Shown: positions 1 to 8,320 of the stretch, piece by piece | How the letters are laid out: each line of letters opens with the position of its first letter | Numbering within the stretch: the stretch's first letter is position 1 | NCBI RefSeq assembly: GCF_900128505.1 | Contig: NZ_LT669941.1 | Coordinates: 731,526 to 795,525, forward strand | Direction of reading: 5' to 3' | Origin: Parabacteroides timonensis | Lineage (GTDB): Bacteria; Bacteroidota; Bacteroidia; Bacteroidales; Tannerellaceae | Length of the DNA stretch: 64,000 nt | Position numbers and translations under genes: made by a program | Notes under the pieces: model-generated | Databases searched by the model: none | Seen by the model: the letters and a program-made list of their open reading frames with translations, nothing else | What the model was told of the DNA's origin: nothing

Positions 1-1400
1 TGGATGAAAGTATGCTGAGCGGTGAACCGATCCCGGTAGAGAAATCCGCCGGCGACCGCGTACTGGCCGGAACGATCAATCAGAAAGGTGCTTTTACGAT
101 GGAAGCTACCGGTGTAGGGAATGATACCATCCTGGCACAAATTGTGCAAATGGTGCAGGCGGCTCAGGGAAGTAAAGCCCCGGTGCAGCGTATAGTTGAC
201 AAAATAAGTGGTATATTTGTTCCGGTCGTCGTACTCCTTTCCGTTATCACGTTCGTGTGTTGGATGGTGATCGGCGGCAGCAGTTATTTCTCTTATGCAC
301 TTCTTTCGGCTGTCTCTGTCTTGGTAATTGCCTGTCCGTGTGCTTTAGGTCTGGCAACGCCTACCGCTTTGATGGTGGGAATGGGCAAAGGGGCTGAAAG
401 ACATATCCTGATAAAGGATGCGTTCGCTTTGGAGAATCTCTGCAAGGTGGATACAGTCGTGTTGGATAAGACCGGAACATTGACAGAGGGAGTTCCTGTT
501 GTGACGGAATCCTGTTGGCTGACAGAATCAAATGTTTGTTATCTGAATACCTTGTATACGGCGGAATTAAAGTCGGAACATCCATTGGCTTCTGCTATTA
601 TCCGCTGGCTGGAAGATTCAGGGGCTTCCACTTGTGAAGCCGAAGGTTTTGAAAGTCTTACAGGCCGCGGTATCCGTATGGAAGTCGAAGGCATTACATA
701 TTGGGTGGGAAGCCAGGGATTACTCGAAATGTTCGGGGCCGAAATCCCTGAAAAGACAATGGAGCAGATTCTTCACTGGCAGGAAGATGGCCAGAGTGTT
801 GTTTATTACGGAAAAGGGAATGAACTGCTGGCTGCATTAGCTATATCCGACCGTATTAAACCGACTTCGGCTGCTGCTGTAAAGGAACTGACTGCAATGG
901 GTATCGAAGTTCATCTGTTGACCGGGGACGGGATAAAAACAGCAGATAGAGTCGCTCATTCTTTAGGTATAAAATATTTCAAGGCAGAAGTGATGCCGAA
1001 CGACAAGGAAGAGTATATACTGTCTCTCCAGAAGTTAGGAAAGAAAGTGGCGATGGTCGGAGACGGCATTAACGACTCGCAGGCGCTGGCTCGTGCCGAT
1101 GTGAGTATCGCGATGGGAAAAGGAACGGATATAGCTATGGATGTAGCTATGATCACATTGATCACATCCGATTTGTTACTGTTGCCCGAAGCGATTAAGT
1201 TATCCAGAAGAACTGTGCGCCTGATCCATCAGAATCTGTTTTGGGCATTCATATATAACCTGATCGGTATTCCGTTGGCAGCCGGTGTCTTGTTCCCGAT
1301 AAACGGATTGTTGTTAAACCCGATGCTGGCAAGTGCTGCAATGGCTTTCAGCTCCGTGTCTGTCGTTCTTAACAGTTTGAGATTAAAATTTATGAAGTAA
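1..1400 (+). CDS. Copper-translocating P-type ATPase, C-terminal part (5' truncated by window)
   Basis: The reading frame is already open at base 3 (D-E-S-M-L-S-G-E), so the start lies outside the window. This is the actuator-domain SGE loop onward of a P1B-type ATPase, an inner-membrane pump that exports Cu(I) or a similar soft metal. Visible motifs are the membrane CPC in CPCALGLATP, the phosphorylated aspartate in DKTGTLTEG, the SEHPLA motif of the nucleotide domain, and the hinge GDGINDSQALARAD. The last two transmembrane helices close the protein. The N-terminal metal-binding domains and first helices are missing only because of the window edge. The next gene, 20 bases on, encodes a small CxxC metal-binding protein, which fits a copper-handling operon. 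Metal specificity is inferred from the CPC motif; copper is the commonest but silver is possible. Confidence 0.95.
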   Translation, partial: DESMLSGEPIPVEKSAGDRVLAGTINQKGAFTMEATGVGNDTILAQIVQMVQAAQGSKAPVQRIVDKISGIFVPVVVLLSVITFVCWMVIGGSSYFSYALLSAVSVLVIACPCALGLATPTALMVGMGKGAERHILIKDAFALENLCKVDTVVLDKTGTLTEGVPVVTESCWLTESNVCYLNTLYTAELKSEHPLASAIIRWLEDSGASTCEAEGFESLTGRGIRMEVEGITYWVGSQGLLEMFGAEIPEKTMEQILHWQEDGQSVVYYGKGNELLAALAISDRIKPTSAAAVKELTAMGIEVHLLTGDGIKTADRVAHSLGIKYFKAEVMPNDKEEYILSLQKLGKKVAMVGDGINDSQALARADVSIAMGKGTDIAMDVAMITLITSDLLLLPEAIKLSRRTVRLIHQNLFWAFIYNLIGIPLAAGVLFPINGLLLNPMLASAAMAFSSVSVVLNSLRLKFMK

Positions 1401-1420
1401 TATTATAAACATATTGAATT

Positions 1421-1627
1421 ATGGCAACAATGAAATTTAAAACAAATGCAAAATGTGGTGGCTGTGTGGCTGCCATCGGTGCGAAACTGAATAAGTTGGT
1501 AAAGGAAGATGAATGGTCTATCGACCTGAAATCACCGGAGAAGGTATTGGAGGTAACAGCTAATGTTTCGGCCGATGCTGTTATTACTGCGGTAACGGAA
1601 GCCGGCTTCAAGGCAGAGCAATTGTAA
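1421..1627 (+). CDS. Small heavy-metal-associated (HMA-like) protein
   Basis: A 68-residue protein with the KCGGC metal-binding turn near residues 11-15, followed by a beta-alpha-beta pattern ending in ITAVTEAGFKAEQL, the typical close of an HMA fold. It has no signal peptide and should be cytosolic. HMA chaperones such as CopZ bind Cu(I) with the two cysteines and pass it to the P-type ATPase. It follows the ATPase gene by 20 bases, and the hemolysin III gene begins 8 bases after it, so the three are likely co-transcribed. The spacing residue before CxxC is Lys rather than the usual Met-x, a slight departure from the classic MxCxxC. Function as a copper chaperone is inferred from family and context. 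Confidence 0.85.
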   Translation: MATMKFKTNAKCGGCVAAIGAKLNKLVKEDEWSIDLKSPEKVLEVTANVSADAVITAVTEAGFKAEQL

Positions 1628-1634
1628 GCCAGAG

Positions 1635-2294
1635 ATGGTCAAGGCCCAACAAAGACAAACTTATGGTGAAGAAGTAGCCAATGTGCTGACTCATGGGGCG
1701 GGGATGATTTTCGGAATAGTGGCTATCATTGTGTTATTGGTGGCTTCTATCCGGAATGGAAATCCCTGGGTCGTGGGTAGTTCGTTAGTTTATGCGTTGA
1801 GCATGACATCTTCTTACGTTACTTCAACCTTTTACCATGCATCTGCCAATGCACGTAGTAAAAGGTTGCTTCGTCGTTTTGACCATAGTGCTATTTATCT
1901 GCATATAGCAGGAACTTATACACCTTTTACCCTGATTGCTCTTCGCAACGAAGGCTATTGGGGATGGTTGTTATTTTCCATTGTCTGGATTGCAGCAGTC
2001 ATAGGTATTATCCTCAGTTTCCGAAAGATGAAGAAGACGGATCATCTGAAAACAGCTTGTTACCTCGCCATGGGATGGGTCGTTATTATTGCCTTTAAGC
2101 CGTTATTGGACGTCTGTCGGCAAACCGATTCGATGGATGTATTGTATTGGCTGATAGGAGGAGGATTGTTCTATACAGTAGGATGTATTTTTTATTTCCT
2201 CGATAAATATAAATATATGCATCCGATATGGCATTTCTTTGTGTTGGGCGGCAGTGTTTGTCATTTTGTTTCAGTCTATTTATTGGTAAGATAA
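1635..2294 (+). CDS. Hemolysin III / PAQR family membrane protein
   Basis: A 219-residue protein with about seven hydrophobic segments. It has the PAQR-family signatures: TSTFYHAS near residues 64-71, DHSAIYLHIAGTYTPF near residues 84-99 and a final HPIWHFFVLGG. These histidine, serine and aspartate residues form the putative metal site of the PAQR/YqfA/hemolysin III superfamily. Bacterial members are inner-membrane proteins; the hemolysin name comes from a Bacillus cereus protein, and for most members the true role (membrane homeostasis or lipid hydrolysis) is unsettled. It is the last gene of the metal operon, followed by a hairpin terminator. Confidence 0.9.
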   Translation: MVKAQQRQTYGEEVANVLTHGAGMIFGIVAIIVLLVASIRNGNPWVVGSSLVYALSMTSSYVTSTFYHASANARSKRLLRRFDHSAIYLHIAGTYTPFTLIALRNEGYWGWLLFSIVWIAAVIGIILSFRKMKKTDHLKTACYLAMGWVVIIAFKPLLDVCRQTDSMDVLYWLIGGGLFYTVGCIFYFLDKYKYMHPIWHFFVLGGSVCHFVSVYLLVR

Positions 2295-2296
2295 AG

Positions 2297-2329
2297 AAAG
2301 GAGAAAGTTTATGAGCTTTCTCCCTTTAT
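2297..2329. terminator. Hairpin terminator after hemolysin III gene
   Basis: Eight-base perfect stem GGAGAAAG (2300-2307) and CTTTCTCC (2316-2323) with an 8-base loop. It has A-rich and T-rich flanks, so it can serve both the plus-strand metal operon and the minus-strand small gene that ends at 2339. Confidence 0.75.
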
Positions 2330-2338
2330 GAATGTTTA

Positions 2339-2449
2339 TTACTTCTTTTCCGGATGTTTCTTTTTATACTGCCAGTCCTCATAGGTAAGGTAAGCAATCA
2401 TTATCAATCCAAAAATGCTCATTCCACCAAATAAGTAAATCGCTTCCAT
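2339..2449 (-). CDS. 36-residue single-span membrane protein
   Basis: Minus-strand ORF of 36 residues starting MEAIYLFGGMSIFGLIMIAY and ending KKKHPEKK. Residues 3-21 form one hydrophobic helix, followed by an acidic-aromatic stretch (TYEDWQY) and a very basic tail. This arrangement places the tail in the cytoplasm by the positive-inside rule. Its ATG overlaps the TAA of the upstream gene by one base (TAATG), and an AGGAAA ribosome site lies just upstream, both signs of translational coupling. The protein is below the size usually annotated. I do not recognise the family. It may be a small partner of the adjacent two-span protein. Confidence 0.65.
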   Translation of the reverse strand: MEAIYLFGGMSIFGLIMIAYLTYEDWQYKKKHPEKK

Positions 2450-2658
2450 TATTTCCTTTTTTTATAAAAAATAAATCCTAGTTTGACAAAAACGATGGTA
2501 GTTGATATTCCCAATAGTAATACTGATTGTCTATCAACTTTCATGTCCAATAAAGTGCTGAGTACAACCCCGGCAAATACCAACTTCGCAATATCGACAA
2601 AGAAATCGCCAAGCTTTTCATTAATAACCACCTGTGGTGGAATAGTCTTTTGTTTCAT
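2449..2658 (-). CDS. 69-residue two-span membrane protein (DUF6722-like)
   Basis: The long open frame begins at 2763, but the likely start is the ATG at 2658 (MKQKTIPPQVV). The 5' extension would run through the promoter and a terminator hairpin. The 69-residue product has an amphipathic N-terminus (VVINEKLGDFFVDIAKL), two hydrophobic segments (about residues 22-37 and 46-62) and a basic end (YKKRK). It resembles the small Bacteroidales family I recall as DUF6722; that name is from memory and unverified. It is followed without gap by the 36-residue protein. Promoter elements sit at 2686-2717. Function unknown; likely a two-protein membrane unit. Confidence 0.7.
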   Translation of the reverse strand: MKQKTIPPQVVINEKLGDFFVDIAKLVFAGVVLSTLLDMKVDRQSVLLLGISTTIVFVKLGFIFYKKRK

Positions 2659-2685
2659 AGTTATAAGTTTTATTAAATGTATTGG

Positions 2686-2717
2686 CAAATATAAAGATTC
2701 CGATAAGAAAAAACAAA
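2686..2717 (-). promoter_or_regulatory. Bacteroidota promoter for the small membrane-protein pair
   Basis: On the minus strand a TTTG (-33, at 2714-2717) is followed after exactly 20 bases by TATATTTG (-7, at 2686-2693). This is a full match to the TTTG/TAnnTTTG pattern. The predicted leader before the ATG at 2658 is about 20-25 bases, which supports the shorter start. Confidence 0.7.
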
Positions 2718-2733
2718 TGTTTGAATAAAAATA

Positions 2734-2758
2734 AAGGCTGGAAATAGTTTCCAGCCTT
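2734..2758 (-). terminator. Terminator of the chuR-tldD-pmbA operon
   Basis: Perfect 11-base stem AAGGCTGGAAA / TTTCCAGCCTT with a 3-base loop. On the minus strand it is followed by TTTATTTTT and comes 29 bases after the pmbA stop codon. Confidence 0.85.
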
Positions 2759-2787
2759 CGCATATAAAGAATTTGTATGAATATACG

Positions 2788-4107
2788 TTATAGCCCACTG
2801 AAATCAACCCCATCAAACAGAAGTGACGGAATGCGCCAGCTGGAGAACAGGCGTGGATCGTTTCCGGTTTCAGTCAGATTGTTCCATAACGAAATCATAT
2901 TACCTGTTGCATTCATTTCTGAAATAGGTTGGGTCAGTTTTCCTTTTTCAATCAGGAAACCTTCAATGCCATAGGAGAAATCACCGGTTGTACTGTTGCA
3001 GTTACCACCATTGAAACCTGTAATTAGGATGCCTTTGTCGACAGAAGCAATCAGACCTTCCGTATTTTTGTCGCCCATCTGCATCGTTAGAATGGAAGGG
3101 GAGGCGATAGTAGGCTTCACATCCATTTTATTAGCAGAATAGGTATCGATATAATACGTTTTTAGTACACCGTTCTCAAATACCGGCAGACGCTTGGTTG
3201 CTACACCTTCACCGTCGAAATAACGGGCGCCGGAAGCTTTAGCTATATGAGGTTCGTCTATTAACGTCAATTTTTCACCCAGCACTTTCTGATCCAGTTT
3301 ATCCAGCAAGAAAGAGTTCTTTTGCTGAATGGAAGAACCATACAAGGCATCGAATATGGGAGATAACAGGCGAGCGGAATTCATGTTGTCGACAACCATT
3401 TGGTATTTGCCGGAAGCCACTTTTTTCTGTCCCAGTTTACGGAATACACGTTCGAGAGCTTTCGTTCCCAGTCCTGTTTTCGTCATTGTGTCGTAATACA
3501 GTGAAGAATCATACCAATACGATTCGGGACGGGCATCGCCTTCGCCGCGAATGCTTACGCTGGCCACCAGGCTGAAAGAAGAGCCGCAAGCTTCCCCTTC
3601 AAAACCGTTGCTGGCTACCATGTATTTAAAGTCTTTCTCGTCGCTGTAAGAAGAATTGGCAGAAATGATACGGTCGTCTTTCCCCATCATTTCATTACAG
3701 GTGTTCATTGCCAATGCCACTTTATCGTCGGGAAGGATAGCATCGAATTTCGGATCGAGCAGTTGCAGGTCGGCGTCTCCTCCTTTATAATAAAGAGAAG
3801 CATCGGGCAACGTGCGGGCTTTATCTTCGGCCAGATAACGGGTCGAATCGATGCCGTTGCGGATAAACTTTTCCAGTTCTTGTTTATCCAGGCGATTGGT
3901 GGAAAATGAACCGTAACGACCATCCACAAACAGATGGATCACCAGACTGTTTTCGGAAGCCTGTTGAAGGCGGTCTATTTTCATATCCCGTATTTCAAAC
4001 GAACTACTTGAACCATTGTACAGACTTACACGTGAGGCCTGGCAACCATTCTTCAGAGCGAACTCCATGGCCCATTGAGCCAGTTTTTTATTTTCGTTAG
4101 TTATCAT
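2788..4107 (-). CDS. TldE/PmbA-family metalloprotease subunit
   Basis: A 439-residue protein of the U62 (TldD/PmbA) family. It reads as the TldE/PmbA-type partner: it begins MITNENKKLAQWAMEFALKNGC with no signal peptide, contains the family region RLLSPIFDALYGSS and the glycine-rich ARYFDGEGVATKRLP block, and ends with GFLIEKGKLTQPI. It has no HExxxH motif, as expected for TldE. In E. coli TldD and TldE form a heterodimer that degrades unfolded peptides and trims microcin B17. The gene is one base behind tldD on the same strand, so the pair is certainly co-expressed. Substrates here are unknown. Confidence 0.9.
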   Translation of the reverse strand: MITNENKKLAQWAMEFALKNGCQASRVSLYNGSSSSFEIRDMKIDRLQQASENSLVIHLFVDGRYGSFSTNRLDKQELEKFIRNGIDSTRYLAEDKARTLPDASLYYKGGDADLQLLDPKFDAILPDDKVALAMNTCNEMMGKDDRIISANSSYSDEKDFKYMVASNGFEGEACGSSFSLVASVSIRGEGDARPESYWYDSSLYYDTMTKTGLGTKALERVFRKLGQKKVASGKYQMVVDNMNSARLLSPIFDALYGSSIQQKNSFLLDKLDQKVLGEKLTLIDEPHIAKASGARYFDGEGVATKRLPVFENGVLKTYYIDTYSANKMDVKPTIASPSILTMQMGDKNTEGLIASVDKGILITGFNGGNCNSTTGDFSYGIEGFLIEKGKLTQPISEMNATGNMISLWNNLTETGNDPRLFSSWRIPSLLFDGVDFSGL

Positions 4108-4108
4108 A

Positions 4109-5641
4109 TCAATTTTCTCCTCCTACTGTAAGTTTACTAACCAGAGCGGACGGCATACCGCAAGTTACCGGACAGGATTGTCCGTCTTTACCGCAAGTCC
4201 ACGTGCCGTTATCCATTTTGTAATTGTTTCCGACCATCGTGATGTCGGCCAGTGCTTTCGGCCCGTTACCGATGATATTGATATCTTTGATCGGTTGTGT
4301 CAGTTTACCGTTTTCAATCAGGTAACCGTCTTTTACAAAGAAAGTAAAGTCACCGGCACCGATTTGAACCTGTCCGTTGGTAAAGGTTGAAGCGTAAATA
4401 CCTTTCTTCACGGTCGAGATCATTTCTTCTTCCGTTACGTTTCCGGCTTCCATATAAGTGGCACGCATACGAGGAATAGGCATTTGGCGAAAAGACTCGC
4501 GGCGACCGTTTCCCGTTGAAGGGATACCATAATGCTTGGCGCTGATACGGTCGTGCAGGTAACTTGTCAGGATACCTTCTTTCACGATATATGTCTTTTG
4601 TCCTTCCACACCTTCATCGTCGATGTTAACAGAGCCACGGTTGAATGGGATCGTGCCGTCGTCCACAACATTGATATGTTCGTTGCAGACCTTTTTGTTC
4701 AACTGGTCGGAGAAGATAGAGGTGTTCTTACGATTGAAGTCCGCTTCGAATGCATGTCCTATCGCTTCGTGCAACAGGATACCTGAACCTCCGGCACCCA
4801 TTACGACAGGCATTTCGCCCCCTTTAGGTTTTACGGCCTGGAATAGGATAGCCGTTTTCTCTACTGCTTCCTTAGCTATTTCGCTGATAATATCGTCTGT
4901 CAGAAATTCGGCACCCATGCGGAAAGCACGTGAAGCGTATGAATTCTCAATCTTCCCGTTATCTTCCATAATACATACGGCAGCCAGTGTGACCATCGGC
5001 CGGTAATCATAATACATCTGTCCTTCCGTATTACAGAAAAGGATGTGCGAAGTCGTATCACCCAAAGATGCCATTACTTTATGGACACGTTTGTCGAGTG
5101 CAAATATCTGATCGTTCAACTTTTGCAGATAAGGCGTTTTTTCTTTAACGGCTATTTCGTCCCACGGAGTTTGTACACCGTAGAAGTTGTTGATGATTGG
5201 TTCTTCAGTCAGTTTGGCCGGCCCTTTTCCTGCTGTGCTATCGGCGATACGAGCAGCTGTACGGGCAGCTTTCAACATTTCATCCAATGAAATATTTTCC
5301 ACATAAGCATAACCTGTCTGGTCTCCGGCAAGGACACGTACGCCCATTCCGAAGTCTATATTCGAAGAGGCACGGTTTACTGCACCATCTTGTAATCCTA
5401 TATTGTTCCGGTAAGAATGTTCGAAGAAAAGGTCGGCATAATCTCCTCCCTTTTCCAACGCGGCAGTCAGCACCTTCTTCATATCATTCTCACTTAAACC
5501 AAAGTGGTTTAATGCAAATGAGATACCGGCAGCTTTGTCTTCAGTACTTCCGGCACAACCCTCTAAAAAAGAGGGAACCGCTATCGAACCAAGCATAACC
5601 ATACCTCCTGTTTTAATAAAATCACGTCTGTTGTATTTCAT
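4109..5641 (-). CDS. TldD-family metalloprotease with Tat-like N-terminus
   Basis: A 510-residue U62 protease carrying the zinc motif HEAIGH at residues 291-296, followed by the FEADFNRK region, diagnostic for TldD. Unusually, it starts with NRRDFIKTGG (residues 4-13), a hydrophobic stretch and FLEGC (Cys29), which resembles a twin-arginine signal with a lipobox. The catalytic subunit might therefore be exported, while its partner gene pmbA, one base downstream, lacks any signal. TldD in E. coli is cytosolic. The start codon is secure because the upstream chuR gene ends 6 bases before it. Role likely peptide degradation or maturation; location uncertain. Confidence 0.9.
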   Translation of the reverse strand: MKYNRRDFIKTGGMVMLGSIAVPSFLEGCAGSTEDKAAGISFALNHFGLSENDMKKVLTAALEKGGDYADLFFEHSYRNNIGLQDGAVNRASSNIDFGMGVRVLAGDQTGYAYVENISLDEMLKAARTAARIADSTAGKGPAKLTEEPIINNFYGVQTPWDEIAVKEKTPYLQKLNDQIFALDKRVHKVMASLGDTTSHILFCNTEGQMYYDYRPMVTLAAVCIMEDNGKIENSYASRAFRMGAEFLTDDIISEIAKEAVEKTAILFQAVKPKGGEMPVVMGAGGSGILLHEAIGHAFEADFNRKNTSIFSDQLNKKVCNEHINVVDDGTIPFNRGSVNIDDEGVEGQKTYIVKEGILTSYLHDRISAKHYGIPSTGNGRRESFRQMPIPRMRATYMEAGNVTEEEMISTVKKGIYASTFTNGQVQIGAGDFTFFVKDGYLIENGKLTQPIKDINIIGNGPKALADITMVGNNYKMDNGTWTCGKDGQSCPVTCGMPSALVSKLTVGGEN

Positions 5642-5647
5642 GTTGTT

Positions 5648-6889
5648 TTACAAAATCTCTCTGTTCTCTTTAGCCCATTGCATCACATTTGCGGGCGGAC
5701 GCTGGGCTAATAATTCTTTTTTCATAAAATCCATATAAGGAGCTACATGTTTAAAAAACTTCTTGTATCCTTTGCATAGATAGTTTAATCCCGGTTCGCC
5801 ACTGGCTGTATGCAGGAAGCGGTTTTTAGGACATTCGCCGTTGCAAGCAAAAAGAAACTCACACTCTTTGCATTGAGTGGGGAGTTTATCATATTTGTCG
5901 GCCCCAAACTTCAGTTGGTGCTGGCTGTACATCATTTCCGTTAAAGTTTGCGTGTAGATATTCCCCAACTTATATTCGGGGAATACGAAGTGGTCGCAGG
6001 CATACAAGTCACCGTTGAATTCCATCACACCGGCATGTCCGCAGGTGCGTGCCAGGGTACATATACCCGGTTGTTCGCCTACCCAGTTTGCCAATGTTGC
6101 GTCAAACAGCTGGATGTAATAGTTGCCGACATCTTCTTTCAGCCATTCGTCGAAAATAGCACAGAGGAAATCTCCCCATTTCCCGGAATCGACGGAGAAA
6201 GAAGCCAGTTCGATATTGGCATCCTGCTGTTCCGGAGAGGTGAGTTTTGTCCCGTCCGTATGTGTCCCCAACCGTTCTACGATAGGGGCGAATTGGATAA
6301 AATGGCAATCCAGTTCTTTGAAAAATTTATAGAATTCGAGCGGATAATCGACGTTGTAATCGTTTACCACAGCCATTGCGTTATATTCAACCTGATGTTT
6401 TTTCAATAGTTCGATCCCTTTCATCACTTTGAAGAAGGAGGGAAGTCCCTGTCGGTTACGGCGGTATTCGTCGTGAAACTCCTGCGGGCCATCTATCGAG
6501 ACACCTACGAGAAAGTTATTTTCTTTGAAGAAGCGGCACCACTCATCTGTAAGCAAGGTACCGTTTGTCTGGATGCAATTATCGATCTGTCGTCCACGGC
6601 CATATTTCTTTTGAAGCTCAAGCGCTTTCTTATAGAAACTGATCGGACGCATCAATGTTTCCCCACCGTGCCAGGTAAAAAGTACTTGTGGCATGGTTTG
6701 GCATTCCAGATAGTCTTTGATGAATTTCTCCAGCAATTGCTCGCTCATGATATGATTCTTTACCTCCGGATACAGTTTACCCTTCTCCAGGTAATAACAG
6801 TATTCACAGGCCAGATTACAGACTGACCCTACCGGCTTTAACATCACATAAACGGGTTTTGCAAATGGAGATATATAAGAATTATTCAT
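5648..6889 (-). CDS. chuR: Anaerobic sulfatase-maturating radical SAM enzyme
   Basis: A 413-residue radical SAM protein with CNLACEYCYYLEK (cluster cysteines 24, 28 and 31). Its C-terminal SPASM region has GICTLARTCGHAG, YACDHFVFPEY and the CKECEFLFACNGECPKN array that binds two further Fe-S clusters. The wording of these motifs matches the ChuR/anSME group of Bacteroides, which converts an active-site Cys or Ser of sulfatases to formylglycine and so allows growth on sulfated glycans. It is the first gene of an operon with tldD and pmbA (6-base gap). A TACCTTTG -7 box lies 32 bases upstream. No sulfatase gene is present in the window; those are presumably elsewhere. Confidence 0.93.
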   Translation of the reverse strand: MNNSYISPFAKPVYVMLKPVGSVCNLACEYCYYLEKGKLYPEVKNHIMSEQLLEKFIKDYLECQTMPQVLFTWHGGETLMRPISFYKKALELQKKYGRGRQIDNCIQTNGTLLTDEWCRFFKENNFLVGVSIDGPQEFHDEYRRNRQGLPSFFKVMKGIELLKKHQVEYNAMAVVNDYNVDYPLEFYKFFKELDCHFIQFAPIVERLGTHTDGTKLTSPEQQDANIELASFSVDSGKWGDFLCAIFDEWLKEDVGNYYIQLFDATLANWVGEQPGICTLARTCGHAGVMEFNGDLYACDHFVFPEYKLGNIYTQTLTEMMYSQHQLKFGADKYDKLPTQCKECEFLFACNGECPKNRFLHTASGEPGLNYLCKGYKKFFKHVAPYMDFMKKELLAQRPPANVMQWAKENREIL

Positions 6890-6920
6890 GGTGTTTTAAA
6901 ACGATTCGATTATAAATACA

Positions 6921-6928
6921 CAAAGGTA
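6921..6928 (-). promoter_or_regulatory. -7 box of the chuR-tldD-pmbA operon
   Basis: Minus-strand TACCTTTG, a perfect TAnnTTTG box, 32 bases before the chuR start. The -33 element is weak: a TTG lies a little farther than ideal (about 23 bases). Confidence 0.6.
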
Positions 6929-6985
6929 CAATTTCTCCGTGGATTTATCTGCAATTTTTACTCTATAAATTCAATATCAACGATC

Positions 6986-7999
6986 TTATTTGAGTTTTTT
7001 TCTGTAACGTTTGTAATCTGTTACGAAACCTTCACACAGCCAGTTTGCCAATGCCTGGCGGTTATCACTGAGAATGAAACGTTTCTGGTCAAAACTGTTT
7101 TGTATGTTGCCCAGTTCCACAAACACGGAAGGGGGAGTTGTTTTTCTTAAAACATACAATCCGCGCTGGCCTACTGTGCCTGTAAATCCGCGTCCCGGTT
7201 GATGTCTGTTATATTTATGCTCAAAAGTCGATTTCATGGTCTTTGCCAGGTGTTTGCTTTCAGAGTTTTTATCCTGATAATAGAAGAAAACATCTGTCTG
7301 GTGACTTTTACTGCGACTGTCGATATGCATGAAAATTGCGCGTTTGTAAAGCTCTTTATCCTTTTTGAATAATGAATTGATCTTTTCGCTCCGTTGTTCA
7401 AGGCGTCGCACCTGGTTGAACGGGATCGGGTCACCCATACAGGTTTCACGCTTGGTGTTGTTCAGGAAACGATCGTTACGGATACCGTCTCTGGCATCCT
7501 GGATAATGATATGCACTTTGGCGCCCCGCATAAGCAGATTACGCGCCAGGCGCAACATGACGTCGTAGGCATATTCGTCTTCGTGAAGTTCGACGTTCCC
7601 CATTTTCCCGATGGCTCCAGGGTCGGGGCCGCCATGTCCGCTGACCAGATAAAAGCAACAGCCTTTCAATTCGGAAGAGGTTACCTGATATTGAGCTAAA
7701 TCCTTGCCAAATAAGGGCTCGTAATTTGGCTTCTTCGCCGCGGTAGCCGCTGCTCCCTTTAAAGGCGGCAAATGATATTTAACGCCCATTCTCAGCGAGT
7801 TCCCACTGCCGAGTCTAGTCTTGTTTAATTTGATAAATTCATCGTGATACTCTTTTCCTACACGGTTATGACGTTTCAGGAAAAGGGTAATTCCTTCTCC
7901 ACTTTTAGGAAATGCTTTTTCCTGAGCAACAAGAGTCTCGTTGAATATAAAAAGCGTAACGAAGATTGATAGTATGAGTGTTATTTTTTTTGCAAACAT
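6986..7999 (-). CDS. N-acetylmuramoyl-L-alanine amidase (Amidase_3)
   Basis: A 337-residue secreted enzyme. Residues 1-25 form a signal peptide ending LVAQ-E. The Amidase_3 zinc and catalytic pattern is present: SGHGGPDPGAIG (first His), the glutamate in ELHEDEYAYDV, the second His in MHIDSRS, and the catalytic Glu in VFVELGNIQN. Such enzymes cut the amide between MurNAc and the peptide stem, acting in the periplasm during daughter-cell separation. A roughly 75-residue segment between the signal peptide and the catalytic domain is not recognised. The gene is monocistronic: the next minus-strand gene upstream ends at 8321, over 300 bases away. Confidence 0.92.
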   Translation of the reverse strand: MFAKKITLILSIFVTLFIFNETLVAQEKAFPKSGEGITLFLKRHNRVGKEYHDEFIKLNKTRLGSGNSLRMGVKYHLPPLKGAAATAAKKPNYEPLFGKDLAQYQVTSSELKGCCFYLVSGHGGPDPGAIGKMGNVELHEDEYAYDVMLRLARNLLMRGAKVHIIIQDARDGIRNDRFLNNTKRETCMGDPIPFNQVRRLEQRSEKINSLFKKDKELYKRAIFMHIDSRSKSHQTDVFFYYQDKNSESKHLAKTMKSTFEHKYNRHQPGRGFTGTVGQRGLYVLRKTTPPSVFVELGNIQNSFDQKRFILSDNRQALANWLCEGFVTDYKRYRKKLK

Positions 8000-8320
8000 G
8001 TTTTCCGGTTATAATGCGGTAAAGATAAAAAAAGATGTTGAATCACAGAAATGTCGAAAAAGAAAATGGCAGGAAGTTTTTGCTCTCCGTGGCTCTCTCG
8101 CACGCGTGTGTATGCGCATTGTTGCTGTTGTTATAATTTTCTTTTCTTTCCTTTACTTTTCTTTGTGTATTTTCTCAAAAATAAAATTTTCATCTTGGTT
8201 TGTGCAGAAAAACATACATTCGGGAGAAACTAAATTTTCTTCCGAATGAAATCGAAATTCCTTTCGGAAGAAATTAAAAATGGATTCGAATGGGATTTTA
8301 TCTGATAAAAGCTTATTGTA
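8000..8320. other. Intergenic gap holding a palindromic element
   Basis: No convincing gene. It holds a weak minus-strand -7 box (TATCTTTA, 8020-8027) for the amidase gene, a T-rich stretch and the palindromic element at 8233-8275. A plus-strand open frame crossing it overlaps the amidase start antisense and shows no protein-like character. Confidence 0.6.
8233..8275. repeat. Palindromic element, copy 1 (possible terminator)
   Basis: Arms TTTCTTCCGAA (8236-8246) and TTCGGAAGAAA (8263-8273) pair perfectly over 11 bases around a 16-base loop. It sits about 45 bases beyond the stop of the minus-strand gene ending at 8321 and could act as its terminator. The whole 43-base unit aligns without gaps to 25601-25643 inside the M1 peptidase gene (about 31 of 43 bases by eye). 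Confidence 0.6.

Noticed and set aside
5197..5598. Plus-strand ORF of 133 codons inside tldD
   Set aside because: Antisense shadow of a well-supported conserved gene.
5648..6889. RiPP-type radical SAM maturase with TldD/E
   Set aside because: The motifs match the ChuR sulfatase maturase group closely and no precursor-peptide ORF was seen in the operon, so the RiPP idea is only a weak alternative.
7941..8249. Plus-strand ORF of 102 codons in the gap before the ExoX-C gene
   Set aside because: It begins antisense within the amidase gene, has an erratic composition and crosses the amidase promoter and the palindromic element.
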